In this document: piece by piece, positions 55,689-62,735 of the stretch
Layout: each line of letters starts with the position of its first letter
Numbering within the stretch: position 1 is the first letter of the stretch
Source: Bacteroidia bacterium
GTDB lineage: Bacteria > Bacteroidota > Bacteroidia > Cytophagales > Cyclobacteriaceae
Direction: 5' to 3'
Length of the DNA: 64,000 nt
NCBI GenBank assembly: GCA_030426345.1
Contig: JAUHYU010000006.1
Span: forward strand, 1 to 64,000
Made by a program: the position numbers and the translations under genes
Notes under the pieces: generated by a model
The model's database searches: none
What the model was told of the DNA's origin: nothing
What the model saw: the letters and a program-made list of their open reading frames with translations, nothing else

Positions 55689-58334
55689 ATGAAATACAAT
55701 TCCCGAAATAGTCTGGCTCAATGGCTCAATTTACGATTTGTCGCTTTTGTCGCGCTTGCCATTCTTTTTGCAAATGTAAAATCTGAAGCACAAAAGGCCT
55801 ATAAATCCATAGCGATCAGCACCGGGCAAGATGCCAATGATGTAGAATTAAAAATCGCCAATTTGCTCAAAGATCGTATGCTGGAGTTGGGGAATTTGTC
55901 AGTGAGGATAGAGCAAGCAACTACTTCAAACAGTGATAATGAACTACTTATTTACTTTGGTCGGCAAGACCATCACCATGGATTTGAGAGGCTTTTTGAA
56001 GCCAATCGCATTCCAAAGCTTACCGAGTTGGCACCAGGCCCTGAGGGATTCTTACTGCAGCAAATAAACAACAATAGTTTAATCGCTGCGGGAATTGATG
56101 ACCGGGGTTGCCTCTATGCAGTCGGGGAATTATTGAGACAAATATCCATAAGAAATGATTTATTGACCATGCCTGAAGGATTGAATATCCGTACTGCTCC
56201 AGCTTTTGAAATTCGTGGAACTCAGTACGGACAGAGTCATGTGGCTAAGCGTTTGGCCAAAGTTCGGGAATGGACAGATGAAGAAACGCAAAGGGTAATT
56301 CTGGATTATGCGCTTGCCGGGGCAAATGTCTTTAGCACCAATGCAGGGGAGATGTACGACTTTATCAAATCATACGGTTTGATGACACAGGGTAGGTTTG
56401 GAGCTAATACCGCACATGAAATCAAAAACCCGGAATGGTTGGGGTCAGAATCTATTGGCAGAAATGGCTACGTATGTCTCTCTGTGCCTGAGGCGCGTAG
56501 TTACATGTTGGAGAAAATTGAAAAATTTGTTCAAGAAAACCCTTCGTTTGATTATATAAAATTTCAAGGTGGTGATGGAGGTGGTTGTGAATGCGATCGA
56601 TGCAAGCCTTATGGTCTGAAGTTTATCACCTTGGTAGAGCAAATGGCCAACATCATCCACAAGTATCATCCAGAGACCAAGATTTATTTTACAAATCAGA
56701 AATTTGACAATGCAGACGACAAGGCGATTTTTTCCTATTTGCAGGAAAAGCCGAGGGATTGGCTGTGGGCGTGGGGCTACGGCCCGGGCTCTGACGCCAC
56801 TTCTTGGCAACCCGGGCACAGACAGACCCACCGCATGGATTTGTTCCGCTATCCCGGTTTTGGACCTTATGGATTATACCCCAAAGAGGTTTTACACCAA
56901 TTGCCACCGCAGCAAAAACTGGTTTATTACAATGAAATAACCCATTGGAAATACGCCCAACACGCATACATCCAGATGTATCCGCGAGCTGACCGCAATG
57001 GCGATTTGCCGCCACATTGGAGTCACGATATCTATGAGCGACAACCGGATCAATACCTGACCATGGTATATAATCGCCTGACCTTTTTTGCATGGCCACG
57101 GCAATATTATCGGGTGTTTCAGGATTTGATGCCTTTTGGGGTTGGCGACATTACGCATTCTAGTGGGCATCATGACCACTTCAATCAGTGGATGTGGCAG
57201 CGATTGCTTTGGAATCCTCGCACTTCGGTAGAGGATGTCGTGGATGAGTATTGCGAGGTATGGTTTGGAGTGGAGGCCGCGCCAGAAATGGCGGAAGCTA
57301 TTTTTCAATTGGAAGAAAATATAGAAGAAATACCGGGAAACCCATTGCCGGAAAAGGCGGGCATCGTCAACTATTATAACCTAGTGAAGAAAGCAGGCGA
57401 TAAAATACCTTCAAAATCCATAGAAAATAACTGGCTCTGGAGTATGTACATGCAAAAAGGGGCCTTGGATCGCTACGTGCAGCTTTGCGCTCAACAACAA
57501 ATTGAGCGAGAAAAGGCCACAAAATCCATGGTTGAGGATATTATGAAAAATAAACTGAGCAAAGAGCAGATTGAAAATGCGATTGAATTTGCTGAAAAGG
57601 AATTGGTGGAAACCGAAGAAATGAAAGCGCTGCGAGAAGAAGCCGGGAAATTGGGAGAGGAGAGCAACGAACTTTTTGGCGTGCGTAACGATGGTTATTT
57701 CAATCTGGAACATGACTTTCTTGGTTTTGGTTGGACGATCCGCCAATTGAAGCGCGCGCTGGATGCTCCAAAGAAAGAACGTGCAGATTTGCTGGCCATG
57801 ATTGTCGATTATGAAAATCCTGGAGAAGGTGGGTTTTATGATAATCTCGGCACGGCGAATCCTGCGCCAAATGTTGTTGTTGGATATCCCTACGATCATG
57901 GACAACCTTATGTAGACGACATGCTTTCAGAGGGAAATCGTCCCAGCCAGCGATCGATGCACTTTACCCAAGATGAAACTCAGGGAGTTACGTTGCAGTA
58001 TCGTGATCTTGACCCCAATGCTACTTATCGGATCAGGTTTACATTGGTGCGTCCATGGTACCAGGATCGCTATGCCATGCGGATGAACCAGAAGTCAGAG
58101 ACTATTTATGCAGATGATGTGCTATTGGTGGATGATCTTCAGTTGCCTTTGCAGATGAGTGATCAATTTACATTTGATATTCCTAAGCAAACTACTGTGG
58201 ATGGTAAATTAGAAATTCGATTTCAAAAGGCGGCTGATGTAGCTGCAGGAGATCGGGTTTCAGTGGAGCAATGGCGCAATTCAGGTGGATGGGGAACCAT
58301 AGTATCTGAGGCTTGGTTGATAAAGAAAAAATAA
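55689..58334 (+). CDS. secreted GH67-like glycosidase-like protein (paralogue B)
   Basis: 881 residues with a signal peptide (FVALAILFANVKSEAQ). The N-terminal alpha/beta domain (IANLLKDRMLELGNLSVRIE; GRQDHHHGFERLFEANRIPK; IAAGIDDRGCLYAVGELLRQ) has the GH67/GH20 N-domain pattern. The barrel region holds FEIRGTQYGQSHVAKRLAKV, YIKFQGGDGGGCECDRCKPY, ETKIYFTNQKFDNADDKAIF and DITHSSGHHDHFNQWMWQRL, with several acidic and His residues fit for catalysis. A coiled segment and a C-terminal beta domain (VDYENPGEGGFYDNLGTANP; IRFQKAADVAAGDRVSVEQW) end the protein. It is a distant paralogue of the gene at 52577-54904. Alpha-glucuronidase activity is a possibility only. Pieces of a close homologue of its 3' end occur at 60135 and 62650. 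Confidence 0.75.
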   Translation: MKYNSRNSLAQWLNLRFVAFVALAILFANVKSEAQKAYKSIAISTGQDANDVELKIANLLKDRMLELGNLSVRIEQATTSNSDNELLIYFGRQDHHHGFERLFEANRIPKLTELAPGPEGFLLQQINNNSLIAAGIDDRGCLYAVGELLRQISIRNDLLTMPEGLNIRTAPAFEIRGTQYGQSHVAKRLAKVREWTDEETQRVILDYALAGANVFSTNAGEMYDFIKSYGLMTQGRFGANTAHEIKNPEWLGSESIGRNGYVCLSVPEARSYMLEKIEKFVQENPSFDYIKFQGGDGGGCECDRCKPYGLKFITLVEQMANIIHKYHPETKIYFTNQKFDNADDKAIFSYLQEKPRDWLWAWGYGPGSDATSWQPGHRQTHRMDLFRYPGFGPYGLYPKEVLHQLPPQQKLVYYNEITHWKYAQHAYIQMYPRADRNGDLPPHWSHDIYERQPDQYLTMVYNRLTFFAWPRQYYRVFQDLMPFGVGDITHSSGHHDHFNQWMWQRLLWNPRTSVEDVVDEYCEVWFGVEAAPEMAEAIFQLEENIEEIPGNPLPEKAGIVNYYNLVKKAGDKIPSKSIENNWLWSMYMQKGALDRYVQLCAQQQIEREKATKSMVEDIMKNKLSKEQIENAIEFAEKELVETEEMKALREEAGKLGEESNELFGVRNDGYFNLEHDFLGFGWTIRQLKRALDAPKKERADLLAMIVDYENPGEGGFYDNLGTANPAPNVVVGYPYDHGQPYVDDMLSEGNRPSQRSMHFTQDETQGVTLQYRDLDPNATYRIRFTLVRPWYQDRYAMRMNQKSETIYADDVLLVDDLQLPLQMSDQFTFDIPKQTTVDGKLEIRFQKAADVAAGDRVSVEQWRNSGGWGTIVSEAWLIKKK
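55792..55812 (+). repeat. half-element inside paralogue B
   Basis: AAAAGGCCTATAAATCCATA then G: the half-element with the last GG changed. It encodes K-A-Y-K-S-I. Confidence 0.5.
55976..55998 (-). repeat. half-element inside paralogue B
   Basis: Plus strand CCATGGATTTGAGAGGC then TTTTTG, an inverted copy encoding H-G-F-E-R-L-F. Confidence 0.6.
57511..57531 (+). repeat. half-element inside paralogue B
   Basis: AAAAGGCCACAAAATCCATG then G is the best single copy of the consensus in coding DNA, encoding K-A-T-K-S-M. Confidence 0.65.
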
Positions 58335-58400
58335 TAACCAGAACTTTAATACGAGGCAGGCCAGTAAATACCAAAATGGATAAAAGGAATAAAATAACTC
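58291..58400 (+). repeat. 3'-end direct repeat B1 (end of paralogue B)
   Basis: The last 14 codons of paralogue B (G-T-I-V-S-E-A-W-L-I-K-K-K-stop) plus about 65 bases beyond. It is repeated at 60135-60245 with roughly 88 percent identity by hand alignment. It forms the left flank of the toxin-antitoxin pair. Confidence 0.85.
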
Positions 58401-58436
58401 ATCCACTCCATAACTGAAATATATCCTTTTATTATC

Positions 58437-58465
58437 TGTCCCATTAATTATCTATTTTCGGGACA
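58437..58465. promoter_or_regulatory. operator-like dyad 1 of the toxin-antitoxin pair
   Basis: TGTCCC (58437) and GGGACA (58460-58465) form a dyad. TATTTTCG (58453-58460) within it is one base off the -7 consensus TAnnTTTG, so a protein bound here would block the promoter. Confidence 0.6.
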
Positions 58466-58489
58466 AAATATCCTAGAAACAAACTTGAT

Positions 58490-58520
58490 TTGTCCCATAT
58501 TTTTAACATTTTTGGGACAA
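58490..58520. promoter_or_regulatory. operator-like dyad 2 of the toxin-antitoxin pair
   Basis: TTGTCCC (58490-58496) and GGGACAA (58514-58520) form a second dyad with the same half-site, overlapping the first base of the antitoxin start codon. Two such inverted repeats before the genes are how AbiEi antitoxins repress their own operon. Confidence 0.65.
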
Positions 58521-59101
58521 TGTTAAATTTAGAGACTATAAAAAACAAATTCAATAATGGAGATATATTCTTTATCTCTGACTTTACTGAATTAGGAGCT
58601 TATGAAGCAATAAGGAAGTCACTACAACGGCTAACTACTGAAGAAGAAATTAGCAGAATAGCCAAGGGCATTTACTTCTTACCCAAAAAGAATGAAAGAC
58701 TTGGCATCATGTTTCCTCATGCAGAACAAATAGCTGAAGCAATTGCAAAACGAGATAAAGCTCGAATAATCCCTACGGGAATAACGGCTCTCAACAAATT
58801 AGGACTTTCTGCTCAAATCCCGTTAAAAGCTGTTTATTTAACAGATGGCTCTGCTCGTCAAATTGAGGTGGGCAACCAAACAATTCAGTTCAAAAAAACA
58901 AACCCCAAAAACCTCAGTATTGATCACCAACTAAGTAATTTGATTATACAAGCTCTCAAAGCAATTGGAGAGAAAAACGTAACAGGGGAACAGGTTCAAA
59001 AGATTCAAAAGATTATTTACCAAAGTCAAGAACAAGAGTTAATCTTTAAAAATTTAAGAAATGCCCCTGTTTGGATTCAAAAAATTATAATAACAAGATG
59101 A
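58520..59101 (+). CDS. AbiEi/DUF6088-family antitoxin of type IV toxin-antitoxin pair
   Basis: Start at ATG 58520 (MLNLETIKNKFNNGDIFFIS); the open frame extends ten codons back to a TTG inside dyad 2. About 193 residues. The N-terminal winged-helix-like part (FTELGAYEAIRKSLQRLTTE; EISRIAKGIYFLPKKNERLG) would bind the two upstream dyads. The C-terminal part (AIAKRDKARIIPTGITALNK; LGLSAQIPLKAVYLTDGSAR) has the wording of DUF6088/AbiEi antitoxins. Its stop overlaps the toxin ATG (ATGA at 59098). In type IV systems the antitoxin counters the toxin's action rather than binding it. The gene is AT-rich compared with its neighbours, in keeping with transfer. Confidence 0.85.
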   Translation: MLNLETIKNKFNNGDIFFISDFTELGAYEAIRKSLQRLTTEEEISRIAKGIYFLPKKNERLGIMFPHAEQIAEAIAKRDKARIIPTGITALNKLGLSAQIPLKAVYLTDGSARQIEVGNQTIQFKKTNPKNLSIDHQLSNLIIQALKAIGEKNVTGEQVQKIQKIIYQSQEQELIFKNLRNAPVWIQKIIITR

Positions 59102-60087
59102 ATAACTGGCTAACTTTATCGAAAGAAGATCAAGTTGAGTTATTCACTCAAGTCGGGGTTCGTTTAAACCTCCCTCCACAAGCCGTTGAAAAAGATGCCT
59201 GGGTTACACTCATGCTTCGAATGATTTTTAACTCTAAGCTGGCTAAACAGTTTATCTTCAAAGGAGGAACATCATTAAGTAAAGCCTTCAATCTCATTCA
59301 AAGATTCTCAGAAGACATTGACCTTGGAATAGACCGTTCGTATTTAGGGCTAAAAGGTAAATTAACCAAAGGAGAAATCAGAAAGCTCAGAAGGGCTTGT
59401 CATACGTTTGTATCAGAAGAATTAACTTCAATTCTCTCAAATGAACTTGAAAATTATGGGGTTGATGGGCGCATATATGACATACTTGTAGAAAACGAAA
59501 AGATTTCCGATCAGGATCCTGAAACGATTCAGGTGAACTACCAATCTGTTTTCGAGGAAGTTTTTTACTTACCAACAAGAGTCCTGATAGAAGTAAGTGC
59601 AAGATCGTTGCGAGAACCTTACAAAGAATTAAAAATCAATTCTCTTATTGATCAACAATATCCAGAAATGGATTTCTCAGAAACTCCGTTCGAAGTTCAA
59701 GTGACTAATCCACAAAAAACTTTCTTAGAAAAACTGATTCTGCTACACGAAGAATTTCAGAAGCCGGCAGAAAAAATTAGACACCTAAGAATGTCTCGTC
59801 ATTTTTATGACATTGGAAAAATACTCGATTCTGAATTTGGAAAAGATGCTTTACAAGATACAAGACTTTTCAAAAACATAATCGAACACAGAAAGGTATT
59901 AACTCCTGTAAAAACTACGGATTATAATTCATTGAGTTTGAAAGCACTCAATATAACTCCTCCTGATAAGCAAATGAAAAACTTCCAGACGGATTACAGC
60001 GAAATGCAAAAAAATATGATTCAGGGAAGCTCGGAAGAATTTGATGTATTGCTAGATAAAATCATTAACTACTTAAGAGAAGCATAA
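59098..60087 (+). CDS. AbiEii-family nucleotidyltransferase toxin
   Basis: Start at ATG 59098, overlapping the antitoxin stop by four bases; the frame is open nine codons further up. About 329 residues. The nucleotidyltransferase core shows FIFKGGTSLSKAFNLIQRFS and SEDIDLGIDRSYLG, with the GG(T)SLSK and ExDxD motifs needed for catalysis. TFLEKLILLHEEFQKP and MSRHFYDIGKIL lie further on, as in AbiEii. Related toxins add nucleotides to tRNA 3' ends and stop growth when the antitoxin is lost or when phage infects. All key residues are visible, so it should be functional. It is translationally coupled to the antitoxin. Confidence 0.9.
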   Translation: MNNWLTLSKEDQVELFTQVGVRLNLPPQAVEKDAWVTLMLRMIFNSKLAKQFIFKGGTSLSKAFNLIQRFSEDIDLGIDRSYLGLKGKLTKGEIRKLRRACHTFVSEELTSILSNELENYGVDGRIYDILVENEKISDQDPETIQVNYQSVFEEVFYLPTRVLIEVSARSLREPYKELKINSLIDQQYPEMDFSETPFEVQVTNPQKTFLEKLILLHEEFQKPAEKIRHLRMSRHFYDIGKILDSEFGKDALQDTRLFKNIIEHRKVLTPVKTTDYNSLSLKALNITPPDKQMKNFQTDYSEMQKNMIQGSSEEFDVLLDKIINYLREA

Positions 60088-60134
60088 AATATTATGGCAC
60101 CTTCAATAGGACCAAATATTACAGGTTTAGCTAA

Positions 60135-60245
60135 GGGGAACGATTGTATCTGAGGCTTGGCTGATGAAGAAAAAATAATAGCCAGGGCTTTAACACGAGG
60201 CAGACCAGTAAATACCAAAATGGATAAAAGGAACAAAAAAACTCC
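60135..60245 (+). pseudogene. displaced 3' end of a paralogue-B homologue (direct repeat B2)
   Basis: GGA ACG ATT GTA TCT GAG GCT TGG CTG ATG AAG encodes G-T-I-V-S-E-A-W-L-M-K, then K-K-stop. It differs from the end of the intact gene mainly at silent positions, with one Ile-to-Met change. Similarity continues about 65 bases past the stop. No upstream coding sequence is joined to it: the preceding bases belong to the end of the toxin region. On the minus strand a frame (about 60340-60070) reads as a hydrophobic protein tail (FLFLLSILVFTGLPRVKA), which is also conserved in copy B1. Confidence 0.8.
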
Positions 60246-60340
60246 ACCCTCTACGGGGATATTGCCATTTTTGGCTAATTTCAAAGCAAATGTATAAGCC
60301 ATATGGTAGATAAAGGGCATGTAGAGCGCTACATATGTTA

Positions 60341-60347
60341 GTTGGGC
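60341..60347 (+). other. attC-like core (GTTGGGC) at the left edge of the ATPase module
   Basis: GTTGGGC fits the integron core GTTRRRY and is followed by the ATPase start codon 18 bases later, the spacing seen in gene cassettes. It is preceded by AGCGCT (60325), which recurs beside the opposite core at 62523. Suggestive only. Confidence 0.35.
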
Positions 60348-60365
60348 ACCATATAAAACGAAAAA

Positions 60366-61655
60366 ATGAACTATATAGATTACGTAAAAATTGATGGGTT
60401 TTGGGGAGACAAAACTGTGGAAATTGATTTTGATAAGGATATTAATTTCATTATCGGTGTCAATGGTTCGGGTAAAACGACCTTCATCAACTTAGTTGTT
60501 GCAACTCTTATGCTTGACTTCCCTGTTCTTGACAGAATTCAGTATGACAAAGTTCACGTCCGACTAAGAAGTTTTCATAATAACAAATTCAAGCCTTTTA
60601 TTGAAATAGAAAAAAAGAAGTCCGACTTAACTCCATATCCGCAAATTGTTTTCAGAATAAAAACTTCTTCTAAGGAAAAAATTAAAGAATACCCTCTTAA
60701 TGAAATTGAAGAAGAAAACCTATTCAGATATCGTTCCGAATTCGCTCATCAGAGACTGATGGGTAGAAGAAGACGAGAATATGATGAGGACATTTACGAA
60801 CAAATAAAATCTTTGATAAACATAAACTGGCTCTCAATTCATAGAGTTAGTAACAGAAACTCCAGAGAAGAGAATAATGAGTCATCTGTTGACCAAAAAA
60901 TCAAAGAATTGAACAATTCTTTTTTAAGATATTTTTCAGTACTTCAACGTCAAGCAGCTTCAGAAACTGAATCATTCCAAAGATTTATTTTCTTGTCGCT
61001 TCTGGCTGACGAATCTCAAGAAGAACTGTTTAAAGTATTAAATACAATCAAATCTTCCGATGAACAAAGGTATTTAAAAGACATCTTTTCAGAATTCAAA
61101 TTACCTGAAAGATCTTATGCCAAAAAGCTTGACAAACACTTTGAATCATATGATAAATCGATTAACAAGTTTAAATTAAAGGAACGCCTTGATGTAAATG
61201 ATTTGTCCTTTTTAATTGGAACAAGAAGAATTCATGGTGTCGTCCAGAAATGGAGTGAACTTATTTCAAAACAAAAGGAGATTTTCAAGTATAGAGATAC
61301 TTTTCTTGAAGTAGTAAATGGATTATTACAACGCAAGAAGCTGATCTTTTCTGAAAGAAATGAACTCCTTATTGAGACCGAGAGTGGGAAAAAATTCCCA
61401 CTTCAGCATCTGTCCTCAGGCGAAAAACAATTAATTATTATCCTGGGCGAAAGTCTCTTACAACAATCGACTCCCCATGTATATATTGCAGATGAACCAG
61501 AACTATCACTTCACGTAGCATGGCAAGAAAAGCTTGTAAGTAGTTTAAAGGCAATAAACCCGAATTCACAAATTGTATTCGCAACACATTCACCCGATAT
61601 CGTTAGTAGTTACGCAAATTCCGTTATAAAAATTGAAAATCATATAACGGCATGA
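60366..61655 (+). CDS. AAA/ABC-type ATPase, AriA-like (PARIS-type defence)
   Basis: 429 residues. Walker A FIIGVNGSGKTTFINLVV at about 30-45, an inserted helical region (ELNNSFLRYFSVLQRQAASE and onward, about 175-310), the signature LSSGEKQLIIILGES near 350, Walker B and catalytic Glu in HVYIADEPELSLHVAWQEKL near 375, and the His switch in FATHSPDIVSS. This is the AAA_15/AAA_21 class found in OLD, retron and PARIS systems. Its stop overlaps the start of a DUF4435 gene (ATGA at 61652), the order and partner of AriA-AriB in PARIS, where the ATPase assembles into a sensor of phage anti-restriction proteins. The region is clearly AT-rich. Gabija and OLD-like alternatives are less likely because the TOPRIM partner is of the DUF4435 type. 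Confidence 0.82.
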   Translation: MNYIDYVKIDGFWGDKTVEIDFDKDINFIIGVNGSGKTTFINLVVATLMLDFPVLDRIQYDKVHVRLRSFHNNKFKPFIEIEKKKSDLTPYPQIVFRIKTSSKEKIKEYPLNEIEEENLFRYRSEFAHQRLMGRRRREYDEDIYEQIKSLININWLSIHRVSNRNSREENNESSVDQKIKELNNSFLRYFSVLQRQAASETESFQRFIFLSLLADESQEELFKVLNTIKSSDEQRYLKDIFSEFKLPERSYAKKLDKHFESYDKSINKFKLKERLDVNDLSFLIGTRRIHGVVQKWSELISKQKEIFKYRDTFLEVVNGLLQRKKLIFSERNELLIETESGKKFPLQHLSSGEKQLIIILGESLLQQSTPHVYIADEPELSLHVAWQEKLVSSLKAINPNSQIVFATHSPDIVSSYANSVIKIENHITA

Positions 61656-62530
61656 GCTTTACAAGAACATCAAACGGGCTAGCCAATCAATGCCTATTTT
61701 ACAATGTAGATGCTGTGGTTTTCACAGAAGGTGGAAATATGAGTTGGTCAATCGAGGACATTTATTCCAAGGAATACAACGAAAAAGCTATTGACATAAT
61801 TTTTTGGCGGAAATTATTCAATAGGTTCACTAACGACCTAAATCTGAAATTTAAGGCGGTGGGTTCTAAAACCACTGTAAATGCTATTGCTCTTGAAATT
61901 GAGAGTCATCAAATTACCACGGTGATCGCAGCTATGGATTCAGAGTTTGATGAATTGTATAACAAGAAAATCAATAACCCGAATGTTCTTTATACAAGAG
62001 GATATAGCTGGGAAAATGATGTATGGAATGCCGACATCACAGTTTCAATCCTTGAAGATTTGTCAGGTGAGCAGGTTGACAAAAAAATAGTCAATGACAG
62101 TATCGAACAATTTCACTCAGAAATCGTTGAAGGTGTTTATGCTGATGCAATGCTATTTGGCACTGACTCATCATTCCTACCTAGAAAAGGGCATCTTAAG
62201 TGCGTTGATTGTTCTCTCGACACAGCACCTAGAATTAAATCTGATTTTATAGAAAACCTTTTGACAACAGCTGGAGTGTCACGGAGTTTAATTAAATCCT
62301 TTGGAAAGTACAATAAAATAAATAGCCCACAACATTGTTATGGTCATTTGCTTAACGATTTCTACTTTCATTTAGTAAGATATATATCTAATTCAATACT
62401 GAAAATTAAAGTCATTAATAAAGACCTATTAGAGAATTTGGCCATTTCCAAATTTAATCAATTGATGCCTAGTGAAATACAGGACTATTATGAAATACTA
62501 GTAAAAAATACGGTGCCCAACAAGCGCTAA
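61652..62530 (+). CDS. DUF4435 TOPRIM-like effector, AriB-like (PARIS-type defence)
   Basis: 292 residues, overlapping the ATPase gene by four bases. The N-terminal TOPRIM-like part has AVVFTEGGNMSWSIED (acidic Glu), LKFKAVGSKTTVNAIALEIE and ITTVIAAMDSEFDELYNK (the DxxxD acidic pair), followed by TRGYSWENDVWN, a hallmark of DUF4435. In PARIS the AriB effector is a DUF4435 nuclease, released from the AriA complex on infection, that cuts host tRNA. The last 100 residues (GHLLNDFYFHLVRYISNSIL) are helical. The final codons overlap GCCCAAC (62515-62521), the start of an attC-like segment. The function is inferred from family and pairing. Confidence 0.82.
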   Translation: MSFTRTSNGLANQCLFYNVDAVVFTEGGNMSWSIEDIYSKEYNEKAIDIIFWRKLFNRFTNDLNLKFKAVGSKTTVNAIALEIESHQITTVIAAMDSEFDELYNKKINNPNVLYTRGYSWENDVWNADITVSILEDLSGEQVDKKIVNDSIEQFHSEIVEGVYADAMLFGTDSSFLPRKGHLKCVDCSLDTAPRIKSDFIENLLTTAGVSRSLIKSFGKYNKINSPQHCYGHLLNDFYFHLVRYISNSILKIKVINKDLLENLAISKFNQLMPSEIQDYYEILVKNTVPNKR

Positions 62531-62639
62531 GAAAACATGCACTTCGGGGCACGTTTCTTTGCGAAGGCCGTTTTGAGACATTTCTTAAGAATTTAAGATC
62601 GATTCAAAACAGATCCAACTTAATGGCTAATTGTTGGGT
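62515..62639 (+). other. attC-like segment at the right edge of the ATPase module
   Basis: GCCCAAC (62515-62521, RYYYAAC) and GTTGGGT (62633-62639, GTTRRRY) are complementary except at the last base and lie 125 bases end to end, within the attC size range. Inner partly complementary stretches lie between (AAGCGCTAAG against CTTAATGGCT; TTTTGA against TCAAAA; CTTAA against TTAAG). It contains no gene. No integrase is present in the window. Confidence 0.4.
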
Positions 62640-62649
62640 TGGTTCCGCT

Positions 62650-62727
62650 ATTCGATTTCAAAAGGCCGCGGATGTGGCTACAGGTGATCACGTGACCGTA
62701 GAGTATTGGCGCAATTCAGTTGGATGG
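62650..62727 (+). pseudogene. displaced internal fragment of a paralogue-B homologue (A')
   Basis: In frame it encodes IRFQKAADVATGDHVTVEYW then RNSVGW, against IRFQKAADVAAGDRVSVEQW then RNSGGW in the intact gene (codons from 58215). It stops at TGGATGG, exactly where the B2 fragment at 60135 takes up the gene (GGGGAAC). A and B parts are therefore adjacent in the gene but lie in reversed order here. Confidence 0.85.
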
Positions 62728-62735
62728 ATTGAGAT

